Shown: positions 44,366 through 54,400 of the stretch, one piece after another
Position numbering within the stretch: the stretch's first letter is position 1
Layout of the letters: each line of letters starts with the position of its first letter
From: Actinomycetota bacterium
GTDB lineage: Bacteria; Actinomycetota; Actinomycetes; Nanopelagicales; Nanopelagicaceae
Direction of reading: 5' to 3'
Length of the DNA stretch: 64,000 nucleotides
Assembly (NCBI GenBank): GCA_026392845.1
Contig: JAPLBJ010000050.1
Coordinates: forward strand, 1 to 64,000
The notes under the pieces: generated by a model
Told to the model about the DNA's origin: nothing
What the model saw: only the letters and a program-made list of their open reading frames with translations
Databases searched by the model: none
Program-made: the position numbers and the translations under genes

Positions 44366-45321
44366 TACGGACGCCAGCTTTCGCCGCCCACTAAATCGCC
44401 AAGATCTCTGCCTGCTTGCGCGCTATACCAAGATTCAATCATGCGACGAGCAACGCTAATTGAAGGTGGTAGTAAAAGTTCACCAGTCTTGATTGCTTCT
44501 TTCATTTCATCGCGCGAGAACCAACGTACTTCTGTAATTTCAATTCCATCACCTTGTGCCTCATGTGGCTTATTTGTGACAGCGGAGAAAGCAATCATGA
44601 TTGAGGCTGGAAATGGCCATGGTTGTGATGTCATATATGAAATTTCATCAACGGTTATTCCGGATTCTTCAAAAACTTCACGAGCAACACATTGCTCAAA
44701 AGTTTCACCTGGTTCTAGAAAACCTGCAAAGTTAGAAAATCTCTTCTCTGGCCAAATTGGATTATGACCAAGAAGAAGGCGATCGTCTTTATCTTTAACT
44801 AAAACAATGACAGCAGAATCTGTACGTGGGTGATGCTGACTTTCATCTTCTGTGCAAATGCGAACTGAGCCGCCAAGACCAACAGTTGTTGGTGCACCAC
44901 AGCGTGAGCATCGCGGATGTACTTCATGCCAATTAGCTAGTCCAATTGCATGGAAGGCGAGTGAAAGAAATTTTGGACTTAGGGATGAACCGATTTCTCG
45001 CAGAGTTTCAAAACCAGAATATTTCTCTTCATCACTTCCTGGCTCATTTGTCCACGCGGTATGCCACGCAAAATACGACGTTCCATCTGCGCGATCTAGC
45101 CCAAGAAAATAGCGCTCACCTTCTAAAAACTTTCCTGAAGAAATGAGCGAATTTACTTCGCTGCTATTCAAGAGATGGAGTTCGCTACCTTGCACAGCAA
45201 GGCGCGCATCGACAATATGCATGATTTTTGCTTTAGCCCATTGTTTATCGAGCTCGCTTTGGGATGTACGCAGTTCGCTGGCGCGGTCGATTTCGCTGCC
45301 AAGATTCTTTAACGCGCTCAT
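44365..45321 (-). CDS. nudC: NAD+ diphosphatase NudC
   Basis: A 318-residue Nudix hydrolase that cleaves NAD(H) to NMN and AMP and can remove NAD caps from RNA. A zinc ribbon is visible as HPRCSRCG (about 150), though the second Cys pair is reduced. The Nudix box GFLEPGETFEQCVAREVFEE is near residues 212-231 and the NADH-specific SQPWPFPAS follows. The ATG at 45319-45321 is used; a TTG four codons earlier is less likely. TAGTGT is eight bases upstream. Confidence 0.92.
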   Translation of the reverse strand: MSALKNLGSEIDRASELRTSQSELDKQWAKAKIMHIVDARLAVQGSELHLLNSSEVNSLISSGKFLEGERYFLGLDRADGTSYFAWHTAWTNEPGSDEEKYSGFETLREIGSSLSPKFLSLAFHAIGLANWHEVHPRCSRCGAPTTVGLGGSVRICTEDESQHHPRTDSAVIVLVKDKDDRLLLGHNPIWPEKRFSNFAGFLEPGETFEQCVAREVFEESGITVDEISYMTSQPWPFPASIMIAFSAVTNKPHEAQGDGIEITEVRWFSRDEMKEAIKTGELLLPPSISVARRMIESWYSAQAGRDLGDLVGGESWRP

Positions 45322-45329
45322 GGGGGGCA

Positions 45330-45342
45330 ACACTACTAACCT
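45330..45342. promoter_or_regulatory. Abutting divergent -10 boxes of nudC and the EEP gene
   Basis: Minus-strand TAGTGT (45335-45330) serves nudC and plus-strand TAACCT (45337-45342) lies six bases before the EEP ATG. The boxes are one base apart. Confidence 0.45.
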
Positions 45343-45348
45343 CTACCC

Positions 45349-46131
45349 ATGCTCGTAACCTCGTGGAATATCTTGCACGCAATGCCTATTCCGCCATCAG
45401 GAAGTGGCACTTTTAGCGATGCACTGAAGCGTCTTGGTAGCGATGTGGCTGGCTTTCAAGAAGTGGATCACCATCTTGCGCGCTCTGACAATGAGCCGCA
45501 GATGCAGATAGCAGCGCAATCATTAGGCGCAACGCATTGGGCATTTGCACCATCAGTCATTGGAACGCCAGGTGAAGTTCGTCGACACCTCAATGGCTCT
45601 GATGAAAAAATTATTTCAAATGGCAGTACGAATAAAGTTGGTAGTTACGGAATTGGAATAGTTTCACGAATTCCTGTGATCAAGTGGGAGCGTTTGGAAC
45701 TTGGTAGATCACTAGTTGGCCTTCCACTTCTTATTCCTGCTGAAAAAGGTGTGAGAGCAATTTATGTCAATGATGAAGAACGCGTTGCACTAGCTGCTCA
45801 CTTAGATAATGGGTGGATCATTATCAATACACATCTATCTTTTGTACCATTCGTAAATCTTTATCAACTCGGCAAAGTAAAGCAGTGGGCTAAAACGTTG
45901 AGCCAGGGTGGAAAGTACAAGGTTCTAATCATTGGAGATTTGAATCTACCTAAGAATTTATCAGGATGGAATTCACTAATCAATCAAAAGAGTTACCCGT
46001 CATGGGGTGCCAAGGTACAATTCGATTACATACTTTCTAATACTTTGGATGCAAATCAAATTAAAGTTTTATCAACAAGTGTTACAGGAGTTAGTGATCA
46101 CTTACCGATTAGCATCAGAATCAATGCGTGA
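45349..46131 (+). CDS. Endonuclease/exonuclease/phosphatase family protein
   Basis: A 260-residue EEP-fold hydrolase. WNILHA at the start, FQEVD near 36-40 (metal-binding Glu), NTHLSF near 157, GDLN near 190 and VSDHLPISIRI at the end (catalytic Asp-His) are all present, so it should be active. Substrate could be DNA, a phosphodiester or a lipid head group. There is no signal peptide. It probably has a leaderless mRNA and its end overlaps convergent adnB by 30 bases. Confidence 0.82.
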   Translation: MLVTSWNILHAMPIPPSGSGTFSDALKRLGSDVAGFQEVDHHLARSDNEPQMQIAAQSLGATHWAFAPSVIGTPGEVRRHLNGSDEKIISNGSTNKVGSYGIGIVSRIPVIKWERLELGRSLVGLPLLIPAEKGVRAIYVNDEERVALAAHLDNGWIIINTHLSFVPFVNLYQLGKVKQWAKTLSQGGKYKVLIIGDLNLPKNLSGWNSLINQKSYPSWGAKVQFDYILSNTLDANQIKVLSTSVTGVSDHLPISIRINA

Positions 46132-49100
46132 AATTAGAGCGATCAGTTCTTCCTGACTCATTAGATTTGCTGGGCTGTGATCTCTGCCAGTTGGAACATA
46201 GTGGAATGCTGCCTTTACCTTTGAGATATCTGTGCCACTCAACTTCGCCCACGCTAGGCGATACATTGCTAACTGCACAGCTGCTGATTCTCCAAGTTCT
46301 GTAGAGCCTGTCTTCCAGTCAACGACTATGTATCCATCTCCATCGCGATATATGGCATCAATGCGCCCGCGAATCAATATTCCTGCAACAACTGTTTCAA
46401 ATGGAACTTCCACAACTGTTGGAACTTTTGTTGCCCAATGGCTAGCCAGCCAGGCTTTTTTGAGATCTTCTAGCTTTGAATCATCATCAAGTGGATCTAG
46501 ATAATCCATATAGTCATCGCCCATAAGCGTCGGCGCTTCGCTAAATTGTTTTTCAACCCATAGGTGAAAAGCTGTTCCGCGACGTGAGTATTGATCTTGT
46601 CCACGCGGCATAGGACGGCGAATATTGAGTGCTAATTCTTCAGGATTTGCATGCAGCGCAACGAGTGCCGATGTTGAAAGTTTTGTAGGCAATAAAACGG
46701 TGAGCTGCGAATTAGATTTCCCACCGAGTTCTGCAATCAGTGCCTTTGCATCTGAAATCCATGAAGCAATCTCTTCATCATCACTTGCACCAAGTGCATG
46801 CGCATTAGCTGATTGAACACTTGCCATTTCTTCTTCAAATTGTGCACGCCGCTCACCAAGTCGATCGTGTGGCCATTGCCCACTCTCTACCTCAGCAGGA
46901 TTTTTTTCACCTTTTGGAGGAGTTTCTAATTCACTTAGTATTTTTCCATTTTCTGCCACAGCAATCTCATTAATCCATGTGTAAACATCACTTGGTGCAA
47001 CTGCATCTTTACCTGTTCGCCAAACAGAAGTTGTGCAGAGTAAATGAGTTTTTGCTCGAGTTACAGCAACGTAGGCAAGGCGAATCTCTTCGCGACGCTT
47101 AATCTGATTTGCACACGCCTTAGAGAATGCATCAATTGCATCTTCTGCTTGTTTCTTCTCTGTCATCCCTGCAACACTAAATCGCGGTAGTTCATCACGG
47201 TCACCACGTAGAGAGAAAGGGATATGCGCTTCGCTTGTAAGCCAATTCTCCGGGTTTTGTGTATTTACAGATGGAAAGTTCCGTGTTGCAAGTCCAGGAA
47301 TTGCGACAACGCTCCATTCGGCGCCTTTTGCCATATGCACAGTAAGAATTTGCACAACATCACTTCGAACATCAGGTGCGCCAATTTTTAGCCCGCCCTC
47401 TTCCTTAGATGCAACGTCGAGCCACTCTAAGAATTCGCGCGCATTACCGCCTGCTCGCTCATATTTTGATGCTTCATCAAGGAAGCGATCTAAGTGACGA
47501 CGCCCAGTTTGTGAACCATCGCGAAGAGAAACTTCACTTTCAATCGTCAAATATTCTTCAATTTCAACAATTAAATCAGTTATCTGCCCACCTGCACGGC
47601 CACGTAATCGACGTAAATCAGCTGCAAAACGAAGCAAACGCTCGTAACCAACTGCTGAGAAAAATTCTTTCGGTGCGCTTGAGATTTCATCGAGTGCATC
47701 AATAATCGAGCCAGCAAATTGATCCTCACTATCTATTTGATCTGGATTTCCTTCCTCAATTACTTTTACTAAATAGCGTGAGCCACTCTTTGAGGCTTTA
47801 CTACGATTTTTTGCATATTTTCCAAGACCTGCAATATCGAATGCGCCTAGGTTCAACCGTGGACCAGTGAGGTGGCGCATCAAGGAAGCGCCAGAATCTG
47901 GATCAGAGATAACTTTCATAAGAGCGACAATGTCGGCAATTTCTGGAATATGAATAAGTCCACCGACTCCAATTACTTCTACTGGAATCTTTCGTGCACG
48001 CAGCGCCGATTCTATTTCTGGTATCTGTTTGCGATTTCGAACCAAGACTGCAAATGTGGATCGCTTCTTCTCGGGGACTAGAGCGCGCGCAGGATCTGCC
48101 CATAGTGGTTCAAAGTAATCAGCAATAGCTTCGCCTTCTAATTCCATGTTTTCAAATACGCCCACTGCTAATTCGCCTGGACCTGCGCCATCGCGGGGAT
48201 TGAGCATCAGAACTTCTTGCCCGCCATCTTCTTTTATCTTCTCTGAAATACGATTTGCTGCTTTGAGGATAATTTCATCATTTCTAAAACTTTCAGGCAG
48301 AACAAACTTTGATTTACCTTTTTGATGAGACATCTTTGGGAAATATTCTGCGAAAGAATCCATCGTGCCGGCAGATGCACCGCGCCATGTATAAATCGCT
48401 TGGCTGGGATCTCCCACTGCCATAACAGGGTGACCATTTCCAAATAGCGCAGAAAGCATTCGTAGTTGAGATTGCGACGTATCTTGATATTCATCGAGAA
48501 GAACTACTTTGTAATTCTTACGCTCAATCTCCCCAACATCTGGAAATTTTGTAGCGATGTCGGCCGCAATTGCCATTTGGTCATCGAATGAGAGTTCTCC
48601 CGCAGCTTTTCGACGATCAAGGAATGCCTGCACCATAGGCAAAATAGAATTTCGTTGTTCCATGATTTTGCGAACTTTTGAACCATCACTTGTTGCAGCA
48701 AAATCAAATGGTAAGAGTGCTTCAAGCATTGCATCATCGGCTGCGCGTATTTGCTCAATAGTTACTTTATGTTCCAATATTTGCTTGGCAAGACCAATAA
48801 CATCTTTGATAATGGTGCTCGCTTTACTTGTGCTTCTAAATTCGTCATCGTGCCAATTGCGCACAACATCGGATGCAATCTGCCAGATCTCTGCCTCACC
48901 TAATGGATCTGCATCAGTATCAAAACCTAAGCGAATTGAGTGCTCACTTAGCAATTTGCCTGCATATGAATGATAAGTAGTAATCGTTGGATTGGATATT
49001 GATTCCCGAGTGTATAAACCAGCCTCTTCTAATTGCGAAAGTCGTCTGCGCACACGAAGCGATAATTCACCAGCTGCTTTACGAGTGAATGTAAGCCCCA

Positions 49101-49323
49101 ATATCTCATCAGGTTCAACAATTCCGTTTGCAACTAAGTACAGAACTCGATTGCTCATTGTCTCTGTTTTGCCAGAGCCTGCGCCAGCAATGATGACAGC
49201 GGGTTCTAGTGGATTAGTAACAATGGAAATAATCTCGCTTTGCTCTGCTGTGAGCGGATTTATTCCATCATCAACTTTTTGTAGTTCTTCGATAATTTTC
49301 TTAGGAGTTAGGTTCTCGGTCAT
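46102..49323 (-). CDS. adnB: AdnB-type helicase-nuclease subunit
   Basis: A 1073-residue UvrD-like helicase with a C-terminal RecB-type nuclease. Walker A is IAGAGSGKTETM near residue 45, DEYQDTSQSQ near 275, GDPSQAIYTWRGAS next, and LTVHMAKGAEWSVVAIPGL and YVAVTRAKTHLL later. The nuclease has GTAFHLWVE, GRIDAIYRD and VVDWKTGS with the catalytic Asp/Lys. AdnB is the stronger motor of the AdnAB dimer, which resects double-strand breaks in mycobacteria. Its start overlaps adnA by four bases. Confidence 0.92.
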   Translation of the reverse strand: MTENLTPKKIIEELQKVDDGINPLTAEQSEIISIVTNPLEPAVIIAGAGSGKTETMSNRVLYLVANGIVEPDEILGLTFTRKAAGELSLRVRRRLSQLEEAGLYTRESISNPTITTYHSYAGKLLSEHSIRLGFDTDADPLGEAEIWQIASDVVRNWHDDEFRSTSKASTIIKDVIGLAKQILEHKVTIEQIRAADDAMLEALLPFDFAATSDGSKVRKIMEQRNSILPMVQAFLDRRKAAGELSFDDQMAIAADIATKFPDVGEIERKNYKVVLLDEYQDTSQSQLRMLSALFGNGHPVMAVGDPSQAIYTWRGASAGTMDSFAEYFPKMSHQKGKSKFVLPESFRNDEIILKAANRISEKIKEDGGQEVLMLNPRDGAGPGELAVGVFENMELEGEAIADYFEPLWADPARALVPEKKRSTFAVLVRNRKQIPEIESALRARKIPVEVIGVGGLIHIPEIADIVALMKVISDPDSGASLMRHLTGPRLNLGAFDIAGLGKYAKNRSKASKSGSRYLVKVIEEGNPDQIDSEDQFAGSIIDALDEISSAPKEFFSAVGYERLLRFAADLRRLRGRAGGQITDLIVEIEEYLTIESEVSLRDGSQTGRRHLDRFLDEASKYERAGGNAREFLEWLDVASKEEGGLKIGAPDVRSDVVQILTVHMAKGAEWSVVAIPGLATRNFPSVNTQNPENWLTSEAHIPFSLRGDRDELPRFSVAGMTEKKQAEDAIDAFSKACANQIKRREEIRLAYVAVTRAKTHLLCTTSVWRTGKDAVAPSDVYTWINEIAVAENGKILSELETPPKGEKNPAEVESGQWPHDRLGERRAQFEEEMASVQSANAHALGASDDEEIASWISDAKALIAELGGKSNSQLTVLLPTKLSTSALVALHANPEELALNIRRPMPRGQDQYSRRGTAFHLWVEKQFSEAPTLMGDDYMDYLDPLDDDSKLEDLKKAWLASHWATKVPTVVEVPFETVVAGILIRGRIDAIYRDGDGYIVVDWKTGSTELGESAAVQLAMYRLAWAKLSGTDISKVKAAFHYVPTGRDHSPANLMSQEELIALISRIDSDANR

Positions 49324-52300
49324 TCGATTACCGACTTGCCATCACTTTGTGCAGGGCACGATGTTCGAACTGGGCAACCTGAACATTTCTCATTGACTGT
49401 TGCTAAAAATGTTGAAGCGCCCATACCTTCGGCAATTTTCTTGATTTCAATTTCAAATGATTCAGCATTAATTACACCTTGCTTGCGCGTCTTTATTTTT
49501 GGTTCTTTTGATGCTGAATTAGCTAAATAAACAAGCTCAGCCCCCGTCGTTGTCGTGCTATCAGTAATCTTGCTAAAGCCGCCTTTGATTGCACCTAATT
49601 GGTAGGCGGCTAATTGCATATTCTCATCGGAGCCTTTATCAGGGATCATCGTCTGTCCAGTTTTGAAATCAACAATATAGAGATTCTCATCTAAATCGAT
49701 TTCAATTCTGTCAGCATTTCCATGTAAGCGAGCACGACCAATTTCGACGGTAAATGAAGTTTCGACCGCTAGAACTTTACGTGGTGAAACTGAGTGATAA
49801 TGAACAAAGCGAGTAATCATTTTTGATGCTTCTTCTAGTGAAGTTTTTCCAACCCAGCCTTCGTCAGGATCAATAAGTTTCCACGAAGCTTTGAGTAAAT
49901 CAATAAGGTCTGCTTCACTTTTGCTTGGATCGGTATGCACCTTTGCTGCAAATGCGTGAATTGCCGAACCTAAAATTTGCGCAGTGCTATCGCCATTTGA
50001 TCCACCATTGCTTTGTAAGAACCACTTGAGAGCGCACTCCTTATATGTATCTAGTGCACTAGGAGATACTGAAACTAGTTCCTTAGGATCGACAACTGGA
50101 AGATCGCTACTTCGCTCTACAGCGCCAACCCAGTTTTGCGGATTAGCAACGTGTATTCCTTCATCCGATAATTTCTTGAGCAGGGCTGCTGCTTCATCTT
50201 TCTTATCACCAGATAATTGCGTGCGCAGCGCAGATACCAATGCAGGAACCGTAATTGGGCGTGGAACCTCTGTTAGTAATGGCTTTGCATTTTTACCTTG
50301 CAAAATTTGTTCTGCGCTTTCAAAGAGATCAGAAGGTGCGTCATCTTCGCGTTGTATGGCAGTTATATAGAGGTGTGTTTTCGCACGTGTCATAGCAACA
50401 AGAAATAGGCGATTTTCGTCATCGCGAAGTCCATTAGCTGAAATTCTCTCTAGTTCACCCTTTGGAATATTGGGATAACGAACCATCTCTACCAAGCGCT
50501 CAGAGCCTAAAAGTGAACTGCGTTGGCGCAGATTTGGCCACACTCCATCTTGTACTCCGGCAATTGCAACAATTTTCCATTGACGACCCTTTGAAGAATG
50601 CACCGTGAGGATTTCTACAAAATCAGGACGTGCACCTTTGGCGGTGATGACGTCACCAGCAATATCTTCTTGCACAATCTCTTTGATAAATGCACCGGCA
50701 CCAGACATTGGAAAACGCTCTGAATATCTTGCTGCTGAATCAAAGAGTTGCATCATCGCATCTAGGTCACGATCGGCGGCTGCACCTCTAATACTTGGAC
50801 GCAGTGCTTGATTGCGCCACGCATCGCTAACTTTTTGATCTTCACTCGTTACAGCGTTATCCCAAATTGCCCACAATAAATCTTCTGCTCGCGATTCAGG
50901 TTTCTTTGCAACTGCGCGCGCTTTACGCAATAAGTCAGAGACTCGCTTAAGTGGCGAACCATCTTCTATATAGATATCGCCTTTATCAATTGCATCAATC
51001 ATCAATTGTGTACCGCTGCGTTGATCGCCTTCTTCGCGAGCGTTGAGTAGCGCACGACGCATGCGACGAAGAGAGATTGAATCTGCGCCACCGAATTCAC
51101 TCATGAGCAAGCGCTCACATGTATCAAGACTTAGATATTTACTACCGATTGCGACTTCGGCAAGTAATAAGAAAGGTGCAATAGATGGGTTACCAGCAAG
51201 GGCTTCGAGTTCAGAAGTTACAGGAATTCCAACTTGTGCAAATGCTCGTCGAAGTGATGATGCTGCAACGCCAGGGCTGCGAAATAGAACAGCCATATCA
51301 CTATAGGCAATACCTTGATTGAGATGGGCGCTACGGAATTGGTGTGCAATAAATGCTGCTTCTTCACTACTTGAGCGGAAGCGATGAGTTTGCACAACTT
51401 CATTTACTTGTGCGATTGCTGGCGAGATAACTCGTTTGTTGTTGGCAGAAGTAGAAAACTTCTCGCTCGCAAATGCATTAGAAAGACGCATGATTTCTGG
51501 CGAATTTCGGTAATTGATATCTAAGTGCAGCGTGCGTCCCTTGTCGCGGTAATGATCTAACTCTTGCGATAACCCTTCAGGATCAGCGCCACGAAAACGT
51601 CCAACGGTGCTCAAGTCATCGGCGCAAAGAATCATGTCATCGCAAGCAAGTATGCGTAATAACTCTCGTTGCTGTGGATCGCTTTCTTGATATTCATCAA
51701 CCATGATTGTCGTGAATTGCGAACGGAGTTCTTCCAAAATATCTGGACGCTCTTTTAGGCGACGTGCAGCGGATGAAACAATTTCAGATGTATCAAGGCG
51801 CTGCTTTGAATCTCCTGCTGAATCTTCTTGAATAGAAAGATTCTCTATATAGCGCTCCCAAAATTTTGCGGCAGCATCCCAGAATGGTTCCTCACTTGAG
51901 TTTCCAAGTTCGGCAAGTTTGACTGGACCAAACTTTCGCTCATTGGCACGCAGGATAAGGTCACGTAATTCACGAGCAAAGCCGGAAGTAGTGAGGGCTG
52001 CGTGTAATTCAGGATTCCATTCGCGATTTCCATCGATAACATCGCCTGCAAGTAATTCCTTTATGAATTTTTCTTGTTCGGGGCCTGAGAAAAGAATAGG
52101 TTCAAGATCTTTTGCACTTGGCTTCTTCTTTAGAATTGAAAAAGCGAGTGAATGAAATGTTCGAGCTAATGGTTCAAACATTGTCTGAGTTGTTCGAAGT
52201 GCAATCGCATCGCGTAAATCACTGGCGCTTTCACGTCCATATGTCAGCAATAAAATTGAGTTTGGATCTTGGCCAGCTGCGATGCGAGCAAGGGCCGCTT

Positions 52301-52463
52301 CAACTAAAAGTGAAGTCTTGCCCGTTCCTGCTCCACCAATAACAACGAGTGGTGAAGTAGTTAGCGAATAAGCCTCAACAACATCTTTTGGAAAGGTAAA
52401 ACCAGCGCTATCTACATTTTGGCGTAGAAGCGTGAACTTGGTTTTTCCTTTGTTGCTACTCAC
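49320..52463 (-). CDS. adnA: AdnA-type helicase-nuclease subunit
   Basis: A 1047-residue partner of AdnB. Walker A GGAGTGKTS is near residues 38-46 and VDEYQESDPQQ near 253; RADPEGLSQE and LTVHSSKGRQWKIVAIAG follow. The nuclease region includes GNADRIEIDLD and IVDFKTGQT. Four cysteines, YKEC before the nuclease and CSGCPVRTSC at the end, frame the nuclease as in AddB-type iron-sulfur domains. GTG start. The order adnA-adnB, then nudC, uvrD2 and whiB7, follows M. tuberculosis Rv3202c to Rv3197A, with an EEP gene inserted. Confidence 0.92.
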   Translation of the reverse strand: MSSNKGKTKFTLLRQNVDSAGFTFPKDVVEAYSLTTSPLVVIGGAGTGKTSLLVEAALARIAAGQDPNSILLLTYGRESASDLRDAIALRTTQTMFEPLARTFHSLAFSILKKKPSAKDLEPILFSGPEQEKFIKELLAGDVIDGNREWNPELHAALTTSGFARELRDLILRANERKFGPVKLAELGNSSEEPFWDAAAKFWERYIENLSIQEDSAGDSKQRLDTSEIVSSAARRLKERPDILEELRSQFTTIMVDEYQESDPQQRELLRILACDDMILCADDLSTVGRFRGADPEGLSQELDHYRDKGRTLHLDINYRNSPEIMRLSNAFASEKFSTSANNKRVISPAIAQVNEVVQTHRFRSSSEEAAFIAHQFRSAHLNQGIAYSDMAVLFRSPGVAASSLRRAFAQVGIPVTSELEALAGNPSIAPFLLLAEVAIGSKYLSLDTCERLLMSEFGGADSISLRRMRRALLNAREEGDQRSGTQLMIDAIDKGDIYIEDGSPLKRVSDLLRKARAVAKKPESRAEDLLWAIWDNAVTSEDQKVSDAWRNQALRPSIRGAAADRDLDAMMQLFDSAARYSERFPMSGAGAFIKEIVQEDIAGDVITAKGARPDFVEILTVHSSKGRQWKIVAIAGVQDGVWPNLRQRSSLLGSERLVEMVRYPNIPKGELERISANGLRDDENRLFLVAMTRAKTHLYITAIQREDDAPSDLFESAEQILQGKNAKPLLTEVPRPITVPALVSALRTQLSGDKKDEAAALLKKLSDEGIHVANPQNWVGAVERSSDLPVVDPKELVSVSPSALDTYKECALKWFLQSNGGSNGDSTAQILGSAIHAFAAKVHTDPSKSEADLIDLLKASWKLIDPDEGWVGKTSLEEASKMITRFVHYHSVSPRKVLAVETSFTVEIGRARLHGNADRIEIDLDENLYIVDFKTGQTMIPDKGSDENMQLAAYQLGAIKGGFSKITDSTTTTGAELVYLANSASKEPKIKTRKQGVINAESFEIEIKKIAEGMGASTFLATVNEKCSGCPVRTSCPAQSDGKSVIE

Positions 52464-52501
52464 GGTAGTTATCTAACCGCAGAGCAGTGACATTTACGCC
52501 C

Positions 52502-54400
52502 TTAGGTGTTCTGATTCGCTTTCTTCGCACGTGAAGTAAGGCGTCCGCGCTCTGCGCCATCGAGGATTACCTTGCGGATACGCACCACTGCTGGTGTGAC
52601 CTCCACACATTCATCTTCGCGACAGAATTCGAGTGCACCTTCCATGTTGAGCTTCTTAGGTGGAATCAAACGCTCTGATTCATCAGTACCGGAAGCACGC
52701 ATGTTTGTAAGTTTCTTTTCGCGAACACAATTCACATCCATATCTTCAGAACGTGAGTTCTCACCGATAACCATGCCTTCATACACTTCATCACCAGGTT
52801 CTACGAAGATGCTTCCGCGATCTTGTGTTCCATATAGTGCGTATGAAGTAACTGCTCCCATGCGATCTGAAACAAGTGAACCTGTTCCACGTGTGCGAAT
52901 ATCTCCGTGCCATGCTTCATAACCATCGAATACGTGGTGAAGCAAACCTGTTCCGCGAGTTTCTGTAAGGAACTCAGTACGGAAACCAATAAGACCACGT
53001 GATGGGACGCGGTAATCAAGGCGAATCCAACCAGTGCCATGATTAACCATTTGCTCCATACGGCCCTTACGAAGTGCCATAAGTTGTGTAAGTACACCTA
53101 AATATTCTTCAGGTGCATCAATTGTTAGGCGCTCCATTGGTTCATGTGTTTTTCCATCAACAATTTTGATAACTACTTGTGGCTTACCAACTGTAAGTTC
53201 GAAACCTTCGCGCTTCATGATTTCAACGAGAACAGCGAGCTGAAGTTCTCCGCGACCTTGAACTTCCCATGTATCAGGACGTTCAGTGTTGAGAACGCGC
53301 AATGAAACGTTACCGACAAGCTCTGCATCAAGGCGGCCCTTTACTTGGCGCGCAGTCAACTTTGTTCCACTCTTTCCTGCAAGAGGAGATGTGTTGATAC
53401 CAATAGTCATAGAAATTGATGGCTCATCAACGATGATCAGTGGAAGTGCAACAGGATTATCGTTATCTGCAAGGGTTTCACCCAATGTAATTGTCTCAAT
53501 ACCTGCAACAGCGATGATGTCGCCAGGGTGGGCTTCAAGTGCTGGAACGCGCTCGAGCGCTTCAGTAATCAAAAGCTCTGAAACTTTTACTCGCTCTGTA
53601 GTTCCATCAGTTTTAATCCATGTAACTTGCTGACCCTTTTTGATAACACCTTCGCGCACGCGACATAGTGCTAGGCGACCAAGGAATGGTGATGAGTCCA
53701 AGTTTGTAACGTGTGCTTGTAGTGGCGCACCTTCGTGATATTCAGGTGCTGGAATTGCAGAGAAGATTGTGTCGAATAAAACATCGAGGTTTTCTTCTTC
53801 TGGCATTCCACCATCTGCTGGACGCTTGAGTGATGCACGACCAGCTTTTGCTGATGCATACACAACTGGAAATTCAATCTGTTCTTCATTTGCATCAAGG
53901 TCGAGGAAGAGTTCGTACGCTTCATCGACAACTTCTGCAATACGTGAATCGGGACGATCCACCTTATTGATGAGCAAAATAACTGGGAGATTCTTCTCTA
54001 GTGCTTTGCGCAATACGAAACGTGTTTGTGGCAATGGTCCTTCAGATGCGTCAACGAGCAAAATAACTCCGTCAACCATTTCAAGTCCGCGCTCTACTTC
54101 GCCGCCGAAATCTGCGTGGCCCGGTGTATCAATAATGTTGACGATGCTATTTCCGCGCTTTACAGCGGTGTTCTTCGCCAAAATTGTGATTCCCTTTTCG
54201 CGTTCTAGATCCATTGAATCCATCATGCGATCTTGGCATTCATCTTGTTTCTTATACGCAGCAAAAGCACCTGACTGCCACAGCATTGCATCGACAAGTG
54301 TTGTCTTGCCGTGGTCAACGTGAGCGATGATTGCAACGTTACGCAGATCATCGCGCTTCTTTACTGGTAATCCTTTTAGGTGTGCTTGTGTTTTAGACAT
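52502..54400 (-). CDS. typA: Ribosome-associated GTPase TypA/BipA
   Basis: A translational GTPase of 632 residues. AHVDHGKTT (G1) is near 27-35, DTPGHADFG (G3) near 92 and NKVDRPDSR (G4) near 146. Domains II, III, V and the TypA-specific C-terminal domain (YRVPSRGLIGFRTEFLTET, then GAVTSYALYGTQDRG) follow. It binds the 70S ribosome and helps assembly and growth under stress. Its ATG lies eight bases inside the end of ychF. Confidence 0.96.
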   Translation of the reverse strand: MSKTQAHLKGLPVKKRDDLRNVAIIAHVDHGKTTLVDAMLWQSGAFAAYKKQDECQDRMMDSMDLEREKGITILAKNTAVKRGNSIVNIIDTPGHADFGGEVERGLEMVDGVILLVDASEGPLPQTRFVLRKALEKNLPVILLINKVDRPDSRIAEVVDEAYELFLDLDANEEQIEFPVVYASAKAGRASLKRPADGGMPEEENLDVLFDTIFSAIPAPEYHEGAPLQAHVTNLDSSPFLGRLALCRVREGVIKKGQQVTWIKTDGTTERVKVSELLITEALERVPALEAHPGDIIAVAGIETITLGETLADNDNPVALPLIIVDEPSISMTIGINTSPLAGKSGTKLTARQVKGRLDAELVGNVSLRVLNTERPDTWEVQGRGELQLAVLVEIMKREGFELTVGKPQVVIKIVDGKTHEPMERLTIDAPEEYLGVLTQLMALRKGRMEQMVNHGTGWIRLDYRVPSRGLIGFRTEFLTETRGTGLLHHVFDGYEAWHGDIRTRGTGSLVSDRMGAVTSYALYGTQDRGSIFVEPGDEVYEGMVIGENSRSEDMDVNCVREKKLTNMRASGTDESERLIPPKKLNMEGALEFCREDECVEVTPAVVRIRKVILDGAERGRLTSRAKKANQNT